Shown: positions 48,011 through 61,825, counted from the first letter of the stretch. The stretch is DNA of 64,000 nt from Liolophura sinensis (GCF_032854445.1 NC_088301.1:41783116-41847115), one strand, 5' to 3'. Notes: a model not told the origin generated them from the sequence alone. Translations and numbers: made by a program.

Positions 48011-48464
48011 GGGAAGTATATTCCTGGTATTGTAGACAGTAATGCAATGGTATTGCTTGGACAATAATCTAATATCACAAGAGAACAACTGAAAACAATG
48101 ACACCATTATTGCACGAATGTCACCCTTTATTGATCAACAATGAAAAAGACAACTGTTTATCATATTTGACCAAATTCAAGATTTTCATTTTTGACTTTA
48201 TATCAGTTAATAATCAAAAATACATGAAACTTCCATTAGTTGTAATTTGTAAACTTTTGTGCATGTTTTTCTTTATATGAATACAATGGAACAAAACAAC
48301 TAAATTGTACAAATCATCATTCATGATTGTAATAGTCTGGGACTTATATAATATTAGTCCCAATAATATAGGTCATGTATACAATACTATGAAAGGGAAC
48401 CAGTTTAGAGGTACTTCATAAGGCCATTAATACACAACTGGATACTTTATTAAGGCCATATGTA

Positions 48465-48665
48465 CATTTATTTGTCTTTCTGCCTTGTGTTTAAAGGCTG
48501 TACTTAAGAATTTTTCACCTATTGAATGGAAGCCACAGGTTTATGGGCTGTGAAAATGTGAGCGCTCCCAGCAAACCACTGCCATTTGCCAGGTGACTAA
48601 CAAGAGCAGATCTGAGCCTGGGACAACTCTTCAAATGAACCATTGAGGGGTTCCCACAACACTTT
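48465..48665 (-). mobile_element. Degraded SINE family 2-like remnant
   Basis: It begins TTTATTTGTC and continues GGCTGTACTTAAGAATTTTTCACC..., a weak match to the tail side of family 2. The head is not recognisable. Confidence 0.3.
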
Positions 48666-51060
48666 GGGCACTATTTTAAAGCCATGAATAGAGTACAGTT
48701 GAAGGCAATTTACACATATAGAAGTGATCTATAGCAAATGGGATCATACGGTTACTCTAAGCCTCATGACAAGCATCGATATATCCCTGCACGAAACTAA
48801 ACATCTTAAATACCTTCAGTTATAAAAGCAAACCACATAATGAAACATAACTATTCAATCCTGTCTCAAAGGTTAACATGGCAATACAGTTTTCAGTTCT
48901 CTAGCAGAACATGCATCGACTGGAATACAAAACATAGTTCATGAAACAATGTTTTCCACCAAATATAATTAAGTAAAATACTAAAATGCCATGTTTCACT
49001 AAGACCACCATGCAATCATTGTTTCAAAAAAATATATTTAAAAAAAAAAAGAAAGAAATCGCTAAAAAATTTAAATGTTTGAAGGCATTTCATCAACTCA
49101 AAAATTTACAAAATGAAATAATGAAAGTATTTTATGATGAAAGTTTTTAATAATATGTCCGGTGATTTTTGTTTGAATGAGTATCTTGGAATCTGTCTAA
49201 TTTATATTTAAGCACCATATCATGTGAAACTTGAGCTGTCATATGGACTGTGTTGCAAGGTTTTAGTTCATGCCACTTAATGACTAAAAGGTGCTAATTA
49301 CATGAACACAAGCAACAAATCACATTAATTACACCTTTTCATGTATCTATATATTTGATCAACCATATCAAAGTTTTCACTAATTCAGCAGTAAATTACT
49401 GCACCTCCTCAGGTACATCCTGACGTAAAGCCATAGCCAAACTCAGATGGGTTCAAAAGCCTGTGACCTCATAAGTGTAAGGTATTCATAGACTAGGATC
49501 GTACATCAAACATGCCTATACACCCCTATACACCTACATATTATGAAAACATAATCAGTGGTTACATCCCAGTCATGGTTAATTGTTGTTCACTCTTATT
49601 TGCTGATTGGAGAAGTCTACAAACTTTAGTTGTAAACCAGCCAAGAACCATCTTGTTTTCAGTGATTTTACTTCTTGAAATAGCTAGTGGATTGGTATTA
49701 AATGTCAAAATGAAAATGGACTGGTGAACATTGTTACACATGTATTATTTATTCATTACTTATGATTATATCATTAATCTTGGAGACATTTGAAACAATG
49801 AATGACATCGAAAAAGAGACATGTTTTAACAATGGGCATTATGGCAAACACTGTGTAAAATGCACATTGTAATGTTTCATTATCAGATCAGGGCCAATGA
49901 GACAATTACGGAAATGAAAAAAAAAACATTACCTGACAGCATCTCCACAATGTCAAATACATGAGACGTGGTTATTGCATATATGACTGAAGTTAAAATG
50001 CCTGTGTTGAGTTATTCTTTGTACCTTTCCTGAGAACAATATTTGTGGAATACATTCAGTGCAGTGCACTGCTGTGGTTATTACTTAAATATACATTGAT
50101 AAGTTTGCATGAAAGCATGCAGTAGGAGCATATAAAACACTGAAAGGCTTTCATATGCTGTAACTTAGCAGAATTTTATACTCAAACTACAGGATACACC
50201 TTTATGTGAATTGCTTCAACAGTGATTAAAGCGACATAGCTGACTTTGTTCAGCTAAATACAAAAAATAGTTGCATATGAATCCTAACTAAATCTCCTGG
50301 GCCTATATTTTCTGAAAGATATCAATTAAGAGAATTATGAGGGGAAATCCGTCACTGGTCTAAACTGTCTGGCCGACGAGATACTAGTAACATGCAAATG
50401 AGGAAGTGCAAAGATTTCCACAATGCAACTTTCTCTCCTGGATCGCACATATAAACAATATGATAGACTGAAAGTGAAGTCTAGTAAACTATATACGATC
50501 TTTCTTTCTATCGAAAATGTTTTACAAAGTATCTGGAATTCCCAATCATCTTACAGCAGAACTGAAGTTAAATGGTAGACCACATAATTGCAACACAATA
50601 CCGTGTCTGACATACAAGTTTGCTGAACACCTTCCATCATTTAGACAAGGGGAGGTAACTGACTCCAGGGGAAACTGAACATTCGATTATTCTATCAAAG
50701 TCAGATACAGGTCAGTAGACATCTGAAAGAATCAATGTCATGTAGATGACATCTAAAATAACAGCAAAATTTGTGGATGTCAGAGTTATTTCCCTTTAAG
50801 ATACAACGCTGATTAGAATATATATCTTAAAGTGGTAAATAAGTTCACAAATCCGTGAATTTAACTACATGTACATACACATAACATAGCTACCTGCATA
50901 TAGGAGAGACAAATTTTCCCTGGGATACAAAAACTTATAATAACATCTCCCATCCGTATAATTAAACATTTTTTGCTTGCAACTTGCTTAGTGTGATTAA
51001 TACACACTACAAGAAACACAATATCTCCTAAATTTCAAAGACATTAGTTCTTTCAGTTTC

Positions 51061-54000
51061 CTAGTCTTTGCCGACTTGTAAGCACACTTTCCCTGTTGAC
51101 TTTCTACTATGGAGAAACCGAAGTGCTTCGTTTGCCTGAAAAGAAAAGACAAATCAAAATAAAATTTCTGCTTTAATCAACCCATCTTCATGTACATGCT
51201 CATGCTTGGCTGTACACTCTGTAAGCGTTTATTCTGCCAAGTATACAAGTATTACTATTTACAATTTTTTGTAATTATTATTTACAAGTATGTACTGGTA
51301 CTAGCAAACACCTTAAAAGGATATACCTCTACATGAAGCTGTACTAACCAAAATCCCTGCTTTTACTCAATGTTACAACTAACCAAAAAGGCCCTAAATT
51401 TGTACTTAGGATACATTATTTAACAGCATAAAGTTTCTGACAGACTTTCATCACAAGAGTTATAAGTAAAGAGCTAAAATTAAACTTCTGATAATTTAAT
51501 AAAAAAATAGGTTATCACAGGTCCTAAGTGCTGAACAATGTAATCCGGTCCAGGTGCCCCACTGAATTTGGTTCAGAAATTTGACAAATATCACAATTTC
51601 AAGCAAAATATGGGCTCTGAACTGAGAAGCTACACGGATGTGCAATGTGTGCCTACATGCAGGTCAACGATGAGCCATGCTTTACCGGTCAATGGGGATT
51701 GTCAGGTATTCCATCCATTAAGTTTCATAGTCATGGAATGGTCTAGTAATTTATGTAAAGAGCTACATACAGTGTAGATTTGCATGTCTTAAAAGAAAGG
51801 TTAAATGATAAGGATTGAGAGTCTGAATTTCTTTCCTAAATTGTAAAAAAAATTGCAATGTGTTAAAACTGCTGTCACTAGTTTCGGAGCATAGTACGGA
51901 AATAAAAGTTTTTTTCGTTTCCAAATTTGCCTGGTGTGACATCATGCAAGAACACTTGACATCATTCATCGCCAACATACAGAAGCAAATGATGCTGTAC
52001 TTTCAAACGCACATGACGTCATTCGAACATAACTGCCTTACTCAACATCACAACTACCTGACTCACAGTTAAATATGGAATATTATCACGCCACATCAGG
52101 AAAATTTTACGGAAACTGATGAAGATTTTGTTTTTATGGACTTTTTACTTATACTACTTACATAGTGTTATTTGTCGTAAATTTTTATTGAAAGGTGGTG
52201 TTAGCTCTGTTCCCTACTATGGTATCTTAATATCATTTTAATATTTCCGCCCAGATTCTCTTAGGACTGAGGTAGCACTTTAATAAAGATCTGAAGGCTT
52301 ATTGGTAATGAACTGTCAAGTGAACAGAACTGACCAAAACACCATTTTTGACTTAAGTTTTCTGAGTGGAAATAAAAACCAAATCCTTCCATTTTAAGAT
52401 GTAATAAAAATAAGTTTGTGTCAAATATATGGAGCAGCCAAATTCTGAATTGATTTGTCACAATATTTTATTTAAGCCATACCACAAGGCAATCAAGTTT
52501 TTATAATTTTACACAAGCAATTACTTATTAATCAGCACGAGGAAGAGCTAGTTACCTGTTCTAAAGGAAACACCTTGGAGACGTGTGGACTAACTTTGCC
52601 TTCTCTGGAGAGACGCAGGATGCTGGCTATGGAATGCGCGTGTGCTTCTGGGTGTAGCTTACTGTAGCTGCCCCAATAAAGGCCCATAACAGAGCAGGAC
52701 TTGACTAGCAGGTGGTTTGCTGGTACCTTGGGGATATCCCCTGATGCGTAGCCTAATGTCACGATTCTGCCCTCAAATGCTACACTGTGGAAACAATCAG
52801 ACACAAAATATATTTTAAGGTCATGGCATATTCTGAAATTTGTCTTTTATCATACTGAAAGGAAAACCTTGATGTTTCACTCCCAGTGATACAAGCAAAG
52901 CATAATGCATTCACCAGAGAAATTTGAACACCAAAACATTTGTTCTTGTGGAAGGTGCATGAATTATCTGCCAATTTTTCACAAGAACATATATTTATAA
53001 TATTCAAACTTTACCACACAATATTCTATCTATTATTTATATTGAGACAACATGATTTTGTGTATGTGAACATATAAGGTAAAGTTTTTAATAGAGATAT
53101 TTACATTTAACCATCTGACCACAAAAGAGCACCTTTGGAGGCCAAATAAATGTCATGAAATATCATGTCTGGTGCTAAAATTTACATTTTCCCAGTAGGA
53201 TATCATCCTACCTTCCAAACATCTCTCAAAACACCTTTCTAAAATCAACAGAAGTCCCAGAATCTACAAAAATTGATATAATGTGATAAATGACTATATT
53301 CAGCTACCCCTCTGCTGTTGGTTTTTGCTACTCTTTGTCCTACCTTCTGATGCAGTCCATGAACACCTGACCTCCCACAGGGTCAATGATGACATTTGCT
53401 CCTCTGCCCTCTGTGATTTCCTTGACTCTCTGTCTCATATCCTCTTTAGTGTAATCTATTACATGATGCGCTCCTTTCTCCTTCACCAAAAGCCCCTTCT
53501 CTTCTCCTCCACATGCTGCTATCACCTGTACAGGTAATAATTACTTTAAACTGTCAGCACTGATGTATAAATGTACTAATTTGTGAATTTTCAGAACTAC
53601 CTGTTACGTATGAGGTCAACTGATCGACACTAGATGAGGACATCTGTTACATGAAGTACCCCCTTTCTTCAACCTTCTTGTGAATGAAAGAGCAAATGTT
53701 ACTACATTTTATGCACATTTTTAATTTCATCTTGGAGACAAACTACATTCGACTGATTGCCCAGTGTCATGGCTTCACAAAACGTATAATTTTATCAGTC
53801 AAGATTAATTGCCTTCAGAATAAGACTGAATAAACACCTTACAAACATGCAAAAAAGTTGAAGAATTACAGTACTACTGATTAATGCCTTCAGATACCTA
53901 GCTGCTACTTATATGACTATCTGATAACCACTGGATGAAATCTGCCGATAAAAAGTTGGCGAAGAAGTACATGAATATACAACTTCTAGGTTTATTGATA

Positions 54001-57000
54001 CAACATTATTATGTAGATACTGATATTGTATTGTAAGTGAATGGCATCACTGCAGTAAGGGGCTTAAATATAACAACTGGAGGTATGTATATATCTCAAA
54101 GATATCTTAGGTTATGTTCTGCATTACTGCAATGATGTCATTTACTTCATATTGATGTTACTACATGTATCTACATTTCAACACTGTTAGTAAACCAAAA
54201 AGTTGTATATATCCATGAGGAACATCCTGTTAGTGTAGGCCTACTGGAGTATATCTGTTATAGGGCCGTCTTATGCAATACCACTGACCAATATCTGAAG
54301 GTCATATCAATAGTTGTAATATATAATAATATTATACTTATAATCTGAACAACAATAGAGGATACTGGCAATATATAAAACAACTAATCTGCATTTGGAG
54401 ATACTGGACACAAATAACACCATTTGATCAATATTAAAGCACACCAGACAGACATATTACCACTGATAAACAGAGAAAGTAACAGCTAAAATTAACTCTA
54501 CATGTATCTTATCAACAATGTGGCATATAATATCAGAAGATGAACAATGGAGCATGCCAGCTACACATTATAGCATCTGATCAAGAATGGAGGACGCCAG
54601 CCACACATTACCCATTTTGATCGAAAATAGAGGATGCCAGCTACATATTATACCACCTGAGCAATACTGGAGGAAGCCAGCTACACATTTCCCAATTTGG
54701 TCAACAATGCAGGATGAAAGCTACAAATTACACCTTTTCATCAACAATGGAAGATGCCAGCTACACATTACCCCTTTTGATCAACAATGGAGAGTGCCAA
54801 TTGCATATAATGCCATTGGTCAACATTGAAGGAAATCAGCTACAAATTATACCACCTAATCTAGAAATAATACCTACTGGGAATAAACTCTGCTTTGAGT
54901 TTCTGTGACACATTTAAAACTTTCCTTGCTGTATGTTTCATAATGTATGTCAAGGAAATTATAATTTTACATACATTACAGCCAAAGGTGTTCACTCCAA
55001 GGTCAACAGCTGCAAGACCAAGAGCCCCTGCTGCTGCTGTCACCAGAATGGTCTCCCTGAAATGCATAGAAACACCAATAACACTACAACAAACTGTGAC
55101 AGTAATAAACTGTGATATAACACTACAATATGGTAACAATGTGGTATAACACTACATTTATATGATAAACTGTTGCATAACATTGTAATATGGTAACCAA
55201 ATGTGGTCCAACATTACAATATGGCAACAATGTGGTACAAGACTATGACAATGTAAAAATGTGGTACCAAACATTACAATATGGTAATGACAAGGCATAA
55301 CAGGCGTTATACAAAACTGAGACGACGGTAATTTGACGTTCCTGATAACAATACAACCAGAACTTAGTTGAGGTTTGATTAGCCTGAGCCCATTACAGGA
55401 ACCTTCACGAGCTGCTTCTGAATACTTCTTTTTACCTGTAAGAAGAAACCAAAATTTTCCGAAAGTTCAGACTTGGCTGTTGACTAAAGTCTCAGACTTC
55501 CATCAAGATTTATTCAGAATTGCAGCTACTTCTTGCAATGCGAGCCACCAATGCTACTAGTGAAAGGTCATTCTTCACATACCTCTGGTCAAACAAGACT
55601 CAGTTGAATGTCACAAAAATCATGCCAACAGCGTTTATACCAAAGACTGATTTGTTGAGCTGTCAGAATATAGATAATCAATTTTTGGAAAATTTAGTTT
55701 CCAGCAATCAGCATGCCATTTCACATATCATAAGTATGATGAGTTCATTTAAATTTTCAGTGGATATAGGTAAAAATTGTCTTTTAATAAATTACTCCAA
55801 TAAATATGTAGGTTCTGACATGTCTGAGAGCTATGTGGACCCCGGGCCTTCACATTTGGTGACATGATAGTTGGTTGAGATAATGACAATGTACTTTCAC
55901 CACCATGTAGCATGCAGGGATTGCAAAACATGGGTCAACAAGAATCATATTTATTTATCTGATTGATGTTTAAAACTAGCGATGACAGCAATAAGGATCA
56001 CATGTGGAGAAAATCTGGATCTGAAACAAAAGAACACTACCGCACCTTACCAGGTAACTTGATAAACTTCCTGAAAATGCAGGTACAAGTAAATAAATGG
56101 GAGGTGCCTGCCTTACTTTTATAATTACTTGTGTTTTTGAAAGTCTACATGCTTGTTTCTCTTACCCTGGCTTTACTTGAGCTGTACGCGTCAGGGCCAT
56201 AAATGCTGTTCCATATGAGACCAGTAGAGCAGCTGCCTCAGGATATGCCAGCGTCTCTGGCATCTTCCATACTGCCTGACAACAGCAGAAAAGTTGACCA
56301 AGTTAGTCACATGAGATTTTGAACGAGCAAACTAGTTATAAATGAATGACTTAATACAAGTCTCATTCTAATTATGTCACATATCAATGTGAGGACACTG
56401 AGTGGCACACTTCAAGAACCTTCACAGTTTGCCCTATATCCGACTAGTATGTGCACTGATGTTGAACGAAAAAAATTTGAATTTTATTGTTAGCAAAAGC
56501 AATGTACTCATTCCCCATGCTCCCATACATGTATATTACAGGTGTCCAATATTATGACCGGCCCCCATAGTACAGTTGGTAGAGCGTCCGAGTGGTAGAT
56601 CCAGGGTCAATCCTGGGTCGAGTCACACCGAAGACCTCAAAGGAGGAAGTTATACCTTCCTCGCTTGGCGTTCAGTATGAAGAGGATACACAACTGGTTG
56701 ATCCGTATCAGTATAATGGCACGGGTGGGGTGGCTTATTTGCCTAAGTCATCTTAGTGAAGCAACACTAGATAAAAGAGCGGTGGAAATCCCCCCTGCAA
56801 CAAGGAGGCACATTACATACACTCTAAGGACTCCTTCGTCATCATATGACTGCAAAAATTGTTAAGTACGACGTTAAAACCCAATGACTCACTCCCCAAG
56901 CAAAACAATATTTTGTTTTCTACATGAACAGACCATATAAACAATGTAGGCATTCACCTCAGGTTCCTCATAAATTCTTATCCAAATAACAAATGACACT

Positions 57001-59743
57001 GGAAACTGTGTCAAGGAAAAGACTACGTATTGATAGTAAGTAATGAAAGTAATAAAGGGTTATGACTAAATAATTACATTCATTGACTGCATGTAGCTCA
57101 CACAAACTAACCTTGCTATCAATGACACAGAACTCAGAAAATCCAGACAGCCTAGACAAGGCCAAGACACGATCATTTATAGCCAGGTCCGTCACTCCCT
57201 CCCCTACAGCAGCAACCTCACCCGAAATTTCAGATCCTAAAATATAATTTCAGACTTCCCGTCACCATGCTTTGAAAAATTGGTGTGGGTGGTGCAACAA
57301 TTTTCACATTTGATTATCATTGTTTTGATAAGATTTTAGTATAATCTCAAATTTGGTGACGATTTCTAGCAACAAAAAAATGACTTCCAATATAGTGGGT
57401 AAAATGACATACAGGCTTGGACAGGCACCAAGGAGTCAAGTTTAATGGAAAAAACAAAGATTACTAAGCTACAGGACAACAATGTCAATCGCATTCACAA
57501 AGATGTATTCTTGCTAAATCCAGGATTGTATGATGGAAACCAGAAATTTATGTATACTGCTCAGTATGCATGAAGTTTAAGTGAAATACCGATTATAATA
57601 ACAATGTCAACATGTCAAGGTCAACTTTCACATTTTCTGTCCAATTTTATACCCATGAATCATGAAATGAAGTGTGATAGAAGTGAGGTACAAGGATACT
57701 AAAGGAACTAACCAGGAATGAAGGGTAAGGGTGGTTTCTCTTGATATAAACCAGCGCATAAAAGAACATCAGCAAAATTTATGCCCACTGCCTGGACAGC
57801 TATCAATACCTGGAAATAAAAAACAAAAGTAATTCAATATACACAAATTAAACTTAAATTTCTTGGTTTAACTGACAGTCAATCATAAAAAATCATGGCT
57901 TACAAAATATCTGTTTGATTTGAGTATGTACCTGTGTATGTATCTGCATATAAAATAATTCACCCATAAACTAAATTTTTGCACTTTACTCTCAGCCGGT
58001 TAGTTTCACTTTTCCCTTGGTGGTTTGGCAAAGTGAGAGATGCCTATTTGGCACATAGTCCTCACAAATCAGATGTAGATCCTGTAGTGCCTGTTGGGAA
58101 AGGTCACTTGAAATAGTGTCTTGATATTCCAAAGAATGTCCACCATACTGTTCACCTACATGTACTTACTTGTCCTTTTTCGAGGGACTGTGGTGTAGGG
58201 ATATCGGTGCGGATTTGTAATGGCTTTCCCAGCTCTGTGCATACAGCTGCCTTGTGAACGTGGGTTCTTGCAGAGGTGAGACATGGAGATATTCCTACCC
58301 TAAGAAATGATAATGATTTGGGTGTCAATAAACATCATATATTTATTAATATCAAGATCTCAGATAACAATTTAACACTGTGGTACATATATCACTACAT
58401 AATGAAGAAATTTATGTCAGTGTAATATAATGTATACACCATTCCATGCACGAATCGCACTATTTCTCTATTTGTTACCACTAGCACTGATCTCATAAAG
58501 TGACCTTCTTTCAGAGTGATACACACAGCTATGCACTTACCTAAATCTTCAACAATATCAATGTAATAACGTATAATGTATTGGCTACCTTTGGTTTAAT
58601 GACAGAGGCAGAGTATACAGTACCAAAATTTTTCGGTTAAAAAATTGTGTAATGTACTGGCTACCTTTGGTTTAATGACAGAGGCAGAGTATACAGTACC
58701 AACATTTTTCGGCTAAAAAATTGCATAATGTATTGGTTACCTCTGGTTTAATGACAGAGGCAGAGTATGCAATACCAAAATTTTTCTGTTAAACAATTGT
58801 GGTCCCGTTACAATTGGAACTTCTAGCAGGGTGAATAGGGTAATGATAGTCAATCCCTCTGTCGATGCTTTGAAAGGTCCATGGGGTCGGTTCATTCCCC
58901 TTGTCAAACATAAGACTGGTTTAGAAAGGGGTGAATGTAAACAAGTTAAAAAACTGAGCCTTCAGGAATTTCCAAAGGCTGTTGTTCCAACTTTAAAAGG
59001 ATTGACCGATTAAAAAAGACTTAGAATTAAGCTAGCATACTACTGAAAGATACACAATATATCTTTCTGCTGCAGCATACTGGTAAACATGACTTAATTA
59101 TTACTGGTGAGCTAAATTGTGCAATAGAAATAAATGGCTTTAAAATTACTGCACATTAAGTTGGGATTTTTAATCAAAATATAATCTGTTAACATTTTGT
59201 AAACTTCTCATCACCCCATCTTCTACAATTAATGTGGCCTGTTTTGTCTCTGATGGATATATTCATCGACTGAGTGGAAATTAAAATATATTACAAAGAA
59301 TGCTGTGTAAAATTTAGTAGTTTTTCATCAGTGGATCATCTTCACAGGCTGACATCCAACTTCTTGGACTGAAAAAACTTCTCCCAGTCCCTGTCACAGG
59401 AAGATAATCCAGTGACATCGACAAGATATACTACATGTAAATGTAAATCACTGTGTATGAGAAGCAGAGCCTGTATAAGCAAGTTACTGTCCTATTTCTT
59501 ATAACGAAACAATGTGGGCAGAGGTTATATGACCGGGTCACCATGATTGCACTAGTTTAATTTACAAAGTCAAACGATCCACTGCTCTGTAAGTTTTGAA
59601 GTCAGGCCAACTCTACCATCATGTTTTAGAGTTCTACTCAAATGATACCTTCGACAGGCCTCTTTAGCGATTGCACATCTTAGCACAACCTCTGGTGGAC
59701 GGCGCAGGCTCATCTTGCACGCTGTCTTCGTCAGTTTAAACAT
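51061..59743 (-). CDS. Quinone oxidoreductase-like protein 2 (MDR family)
   Basis: Nine exons on the - strand: 59743-59649, 58299-58170, 57809-57713, 57236-57112, 56275-56166, 55056-54975, 53525-53344, 52784-52556, 51135-51061 (1,125 nt; 374 aa plus stop). All junctions are GT/AG and phases are continuous. The protein is a medium-chain dehydrogenase/reductase of the quinone oxidoreductase type. It shows GINFAD and YQEKPPLPFIPG in the N-terminal domain, TILVTAAAGALGLAAVDLG as the nucleotide-binding loop, VIAACGG, DPVGGQVF, GRIVTLGYASGDIP, and VMGLYWGSY, all very like vertebrate quinone oxidoreductase-like protein 2. No zinc-site cysteine pattern is seen. The N-terminus (MFKLTKTACKMSLRRPP) is basic and suggests mitochondrial import. 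An NADPH-dependent quinone or enone reductase role is inferred; the substrate is unknown. Length is close to the ~350-residue family norm. Confidence 0.88.
54541..54860. repeat. 40-bp tandem repeat, 8 units, in oxidoreductase intron
   Basis: Period is exactly 40: the TCAACAATGG core starts at 54541, 54581, 54621, 54661, 54701, 54741 and 54781, and about 54820. The unit resembles TCAACAATGGAGGATGCCAG followed by CTACACATTATACCATTTGA. The 80-aa and 64-aa ORFs over it are repeat artefacts. Confidence 0.9.
55075..55310. repeat. Degenerate short tandem repeat in oxidoreductase intron
   Basis: Variants of AACACTACAATATGGTAACAATGTGGTAT recur about seven times with irregular spacing. It lies directly upstream, in transcription, of the exon 55056-54975 acceptor. 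Confidence 0.65.
56557..56894 (+). mobile_element. tRNA-derived SINE, family 1, copy in oxidoreductase intron
   Basis: Head CATAGTACAGTTGGTAGAGCG, B-box-like GGTAGATCCAGGGTCAATCC, shared body, and tail AAGTACGACGTTAAAACCCAATGACTCACTC. It lies between oxidoreductase exons at 56166-56275 and 57112-57236. Confidence 0.75.
58574..58801. repeat. 76-bp tandem repeat, 3 units, in oxidoreductase intron 1
   Basis: GGCTACCTTTGGTTTAATGAC starts at 58583 and 58659, and a variant at 58735, giving a period of 76. Units are more than 85% alike by eye, which suggests a recent duplication. Confidence 0.9.
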
Positions 59744-59757
59744 GACGTATATTTCTG

Positions 59758-59781
59758 TCACGCTTTCGAACGAACTGCCAT
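59758..59781 (-). promoter_or_regulatory. Upstream ORF before the oxidoreductase start
   Basis: ATG at 59781 in a strong context (AACATGG) opens a 7-codon ORF (MAVRSKA) that stops at 59758, only 14 bases before the main ATG at 59743. It is out of frame with the main ORF. If it lies within the mRNA it should reduce or regulate initiation at the main start. Confidence 0.45.
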
Positions 59782-59795
59782 GTTGTAAACAAACC

Positions 59796-59801
59796 CACGT
59801 G
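59796..59801. promoter_or_regulatory. CACGTG E-box at the oxidoreductase 5' end
   Basis: On the - strand the context is ATCACGTGGGT, 53 bases upstream of the predicted ATG and 15 bases upstream of the uORF ATG. It may lie in the promoter or in the 5' UTR. Confidence 0.4.
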
Positions 59802-60689
59802 ATAACCCACGTTTGTGACCTCCGGCGCTGAAGAAGGGCAAGGTTCTGGTGCTTAATTTCGCAGTTACTTTCAGTAAAGTGATGATATTATGGAATGTGT
59901 CTGCTGGTGACTATATAATGTCACTGTATGAATTTGTTTGGAAATATCCCCAGTTTAAAATAAAAAGCTACCGATGGGGTTTTATTGACTTTTGCACTAC
60001 TTTTAAGTAGTAACATGGCGGCAAGTTTGAACTGTTGACGTTATTATGGTTATGCCTAGTTTTTAATTTTCGATTGTTTGGCTGTATTAAGCGTAGTTTC
60101 TGTCGCATGCTATTTTGTAAAAAGGGCAAGAGAATTTCTATAAGCTGTTGCGAATGTAAAATAATGTCATTACCGTGTTTGAGACTAAATCAGGCATATT
60201 CGTGTTAAATAAAACAGTCTATGGCACTTTGATGTTTTGTGTAATTTTTTGTAACTTTAGACATTTTTCCTTTTGATGATGCCATTAGCCTGCTAACCCT
60301 TCTTTTGAAAAATAAACAAGGGGAGACCCGATCAAGCTAGTTGGATTTCAACTGCAGTATCCTGGAAAATTCATTATTGCCTTCTAGAAAGGTTTCAGTA
60401 ATTTGCTCTGACACGGATCAAGTGTTTATACCTGTTGTGTTATACCTGTCATTGTCACAATATATTACTGAAGTATTTTGAAATAGATGCTGTGCATCCT
60501 TTCATCCGTTCATCTCTCCAAGATGTATATCCAGAATGATTTTGCTTAGGCAGCGGACACTTGTAATAGATAGCTTACATGTTGGCAGTGTGCTGCAGTA
60601 GATTGTCTCTCATATTTCACAAATGTCTGTTTGTACATTTGTGCACGAGGAATAGAAAAACTCATTAAACATTTCTCTTCTATTCACAG

Positions 60690-60742
60690 ATGGGCAACCT
60701 GGCTGACCCGCATCTGAAGTGCGCAATGTCATGTGTCCTTGG
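60690..60742 (+). CDS. Possible first coding exon of a divergent + strand gene
   Basis: TTTCTCTTCTATTCACAG, an excellent acceptor, precedes ATGGGCAACCTGGCTGACCC, and the exon ends CCTTGG|GTAAGG. It would encode MGNLADPHLKCAMSCVLG in phase 2. A Met-Gly-Asn start could be N-myristoylated. I do not recognise the family and found no convincing next exon before the right edge. A non-coding or 5' UTR exon is an alternative. Confidence 0.3.
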
Positions 60743-61409
60743 GTAAGGGTGAGCAGTGACAAAACAGCAGCCAGTAGTTATTTACACGTGATCTAGAGAC
60801 TTGTAGACTGTAATACAGCCCAGTACCTTTATGGGTCTGTACCAGAGGAGGAAAGTGATGAGTCAGCAAAGCTTGTGAGTGAACCCCAACTACAATTAAC
60901 CAAGCATTTGAACTTCTCACCTGGACTTTGAATTGTGAGTCTTCTTTCACTCTTTTTAAATGCATGCCATTTTAGAGTTTATGAAAATACAATTAAGTTC
61001 TGTTGGGAATTTTGATGTGAATGCAATGGGAGCATCGTCTTTTGCACCTGTCACTGTGACAGTGTTGCGGTGTGTCTTCCATGTAATAGAGATGAAACCA
61101 AAATGTGTAACTTATCCTTGGGTGAAATTTTATGTCCAACACAGTAGTCATTTTTATTCAGAAAATATGTAGTTTTGTGGACACGATTTCTCTAAAACAA
61201 TCAAAATAGAGTTTCTAACATGGCTAAGTACTTTAAGTACTCTAAGTACTCTAACACGAGACATGTGTTATGCAACATAACAAAACACTCAGTGTGACTA
61301 GTTGATATTAAAAGAGGGCAGTGGGTGTTGACAGTACTAAACAATAGAAACGGTTGAATTACAATGACTGAGGGGCTCCAAAATTAGAAGGCATAAATTT
61401 ATGAAATTA

Positions 61410-61410
<1 letters not shown>

Positions 61411-61470
<60 letters not shown>
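61411..61470. repeat. (TA)n microsatellite
   Basis: About 30 uninterrupted TA dinucleotides. Confidence 0.92.
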
Positions 61471-61472
<2 letters not shown>

Positions 61473-61825
61473 AGTACTGCTGGAACTGCTGGTGTATAAC
61501 TTAGTTAAAGGTCATTTAGATATTCATTTCTGAAAGTTCTTTTTGGGTTTAAGCAACTCAAATAGAACTTTCCATACTTTCCTCCAGTAGCCAATTTATG
61601 CACTTTAAGAAAATGTTACTGTCAGTTTTTTCTGTTTTTACACAATAATTACCTTTCTAGGTAGTTCCATATTTACCTGAACTAAGCATGCACAAAAATT
61701 AATGAGGATCAATTACCATACATGGATGACATTATTGTATGAATTTGTATAGACATTACATGCATGTTTTTAACTGACAGCTTGGAAAATGCTCTGCTCT
61801 ATACAGTAGCTTAATACTTATGAGT

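Larger units (their letters stand above)
45405..51060. other. Intergenic region between Rab copy 2 and the oxidoreductase gene
   Basis: It contains the probable Rab copy 2 promoter (E-box/M-box near 45.9 kb), a minisatellite split by a SINE (47190-48010), a degraded SINE (48465-48665), and the unresolved 3' UTR of the oxidoreductase gene. A possible minus-strand AATAAA lies at 49748-49753. No further exon was recognised. Confidence 0.5.

Noticed and set aside
54587..54908. Two + strand ORFs of 80 and 64 residues with repeated motifs
   Set aside because: They are produced by the 40-bp tandem repeat.
58831..59013. Open reading frame of 60 codons in oxidoreductase intron 1
   Set aside because: No splice sites fit the gene, it is on the opposite strand, no family is recognised, and it sits next to a 76-bp tandem repeat.
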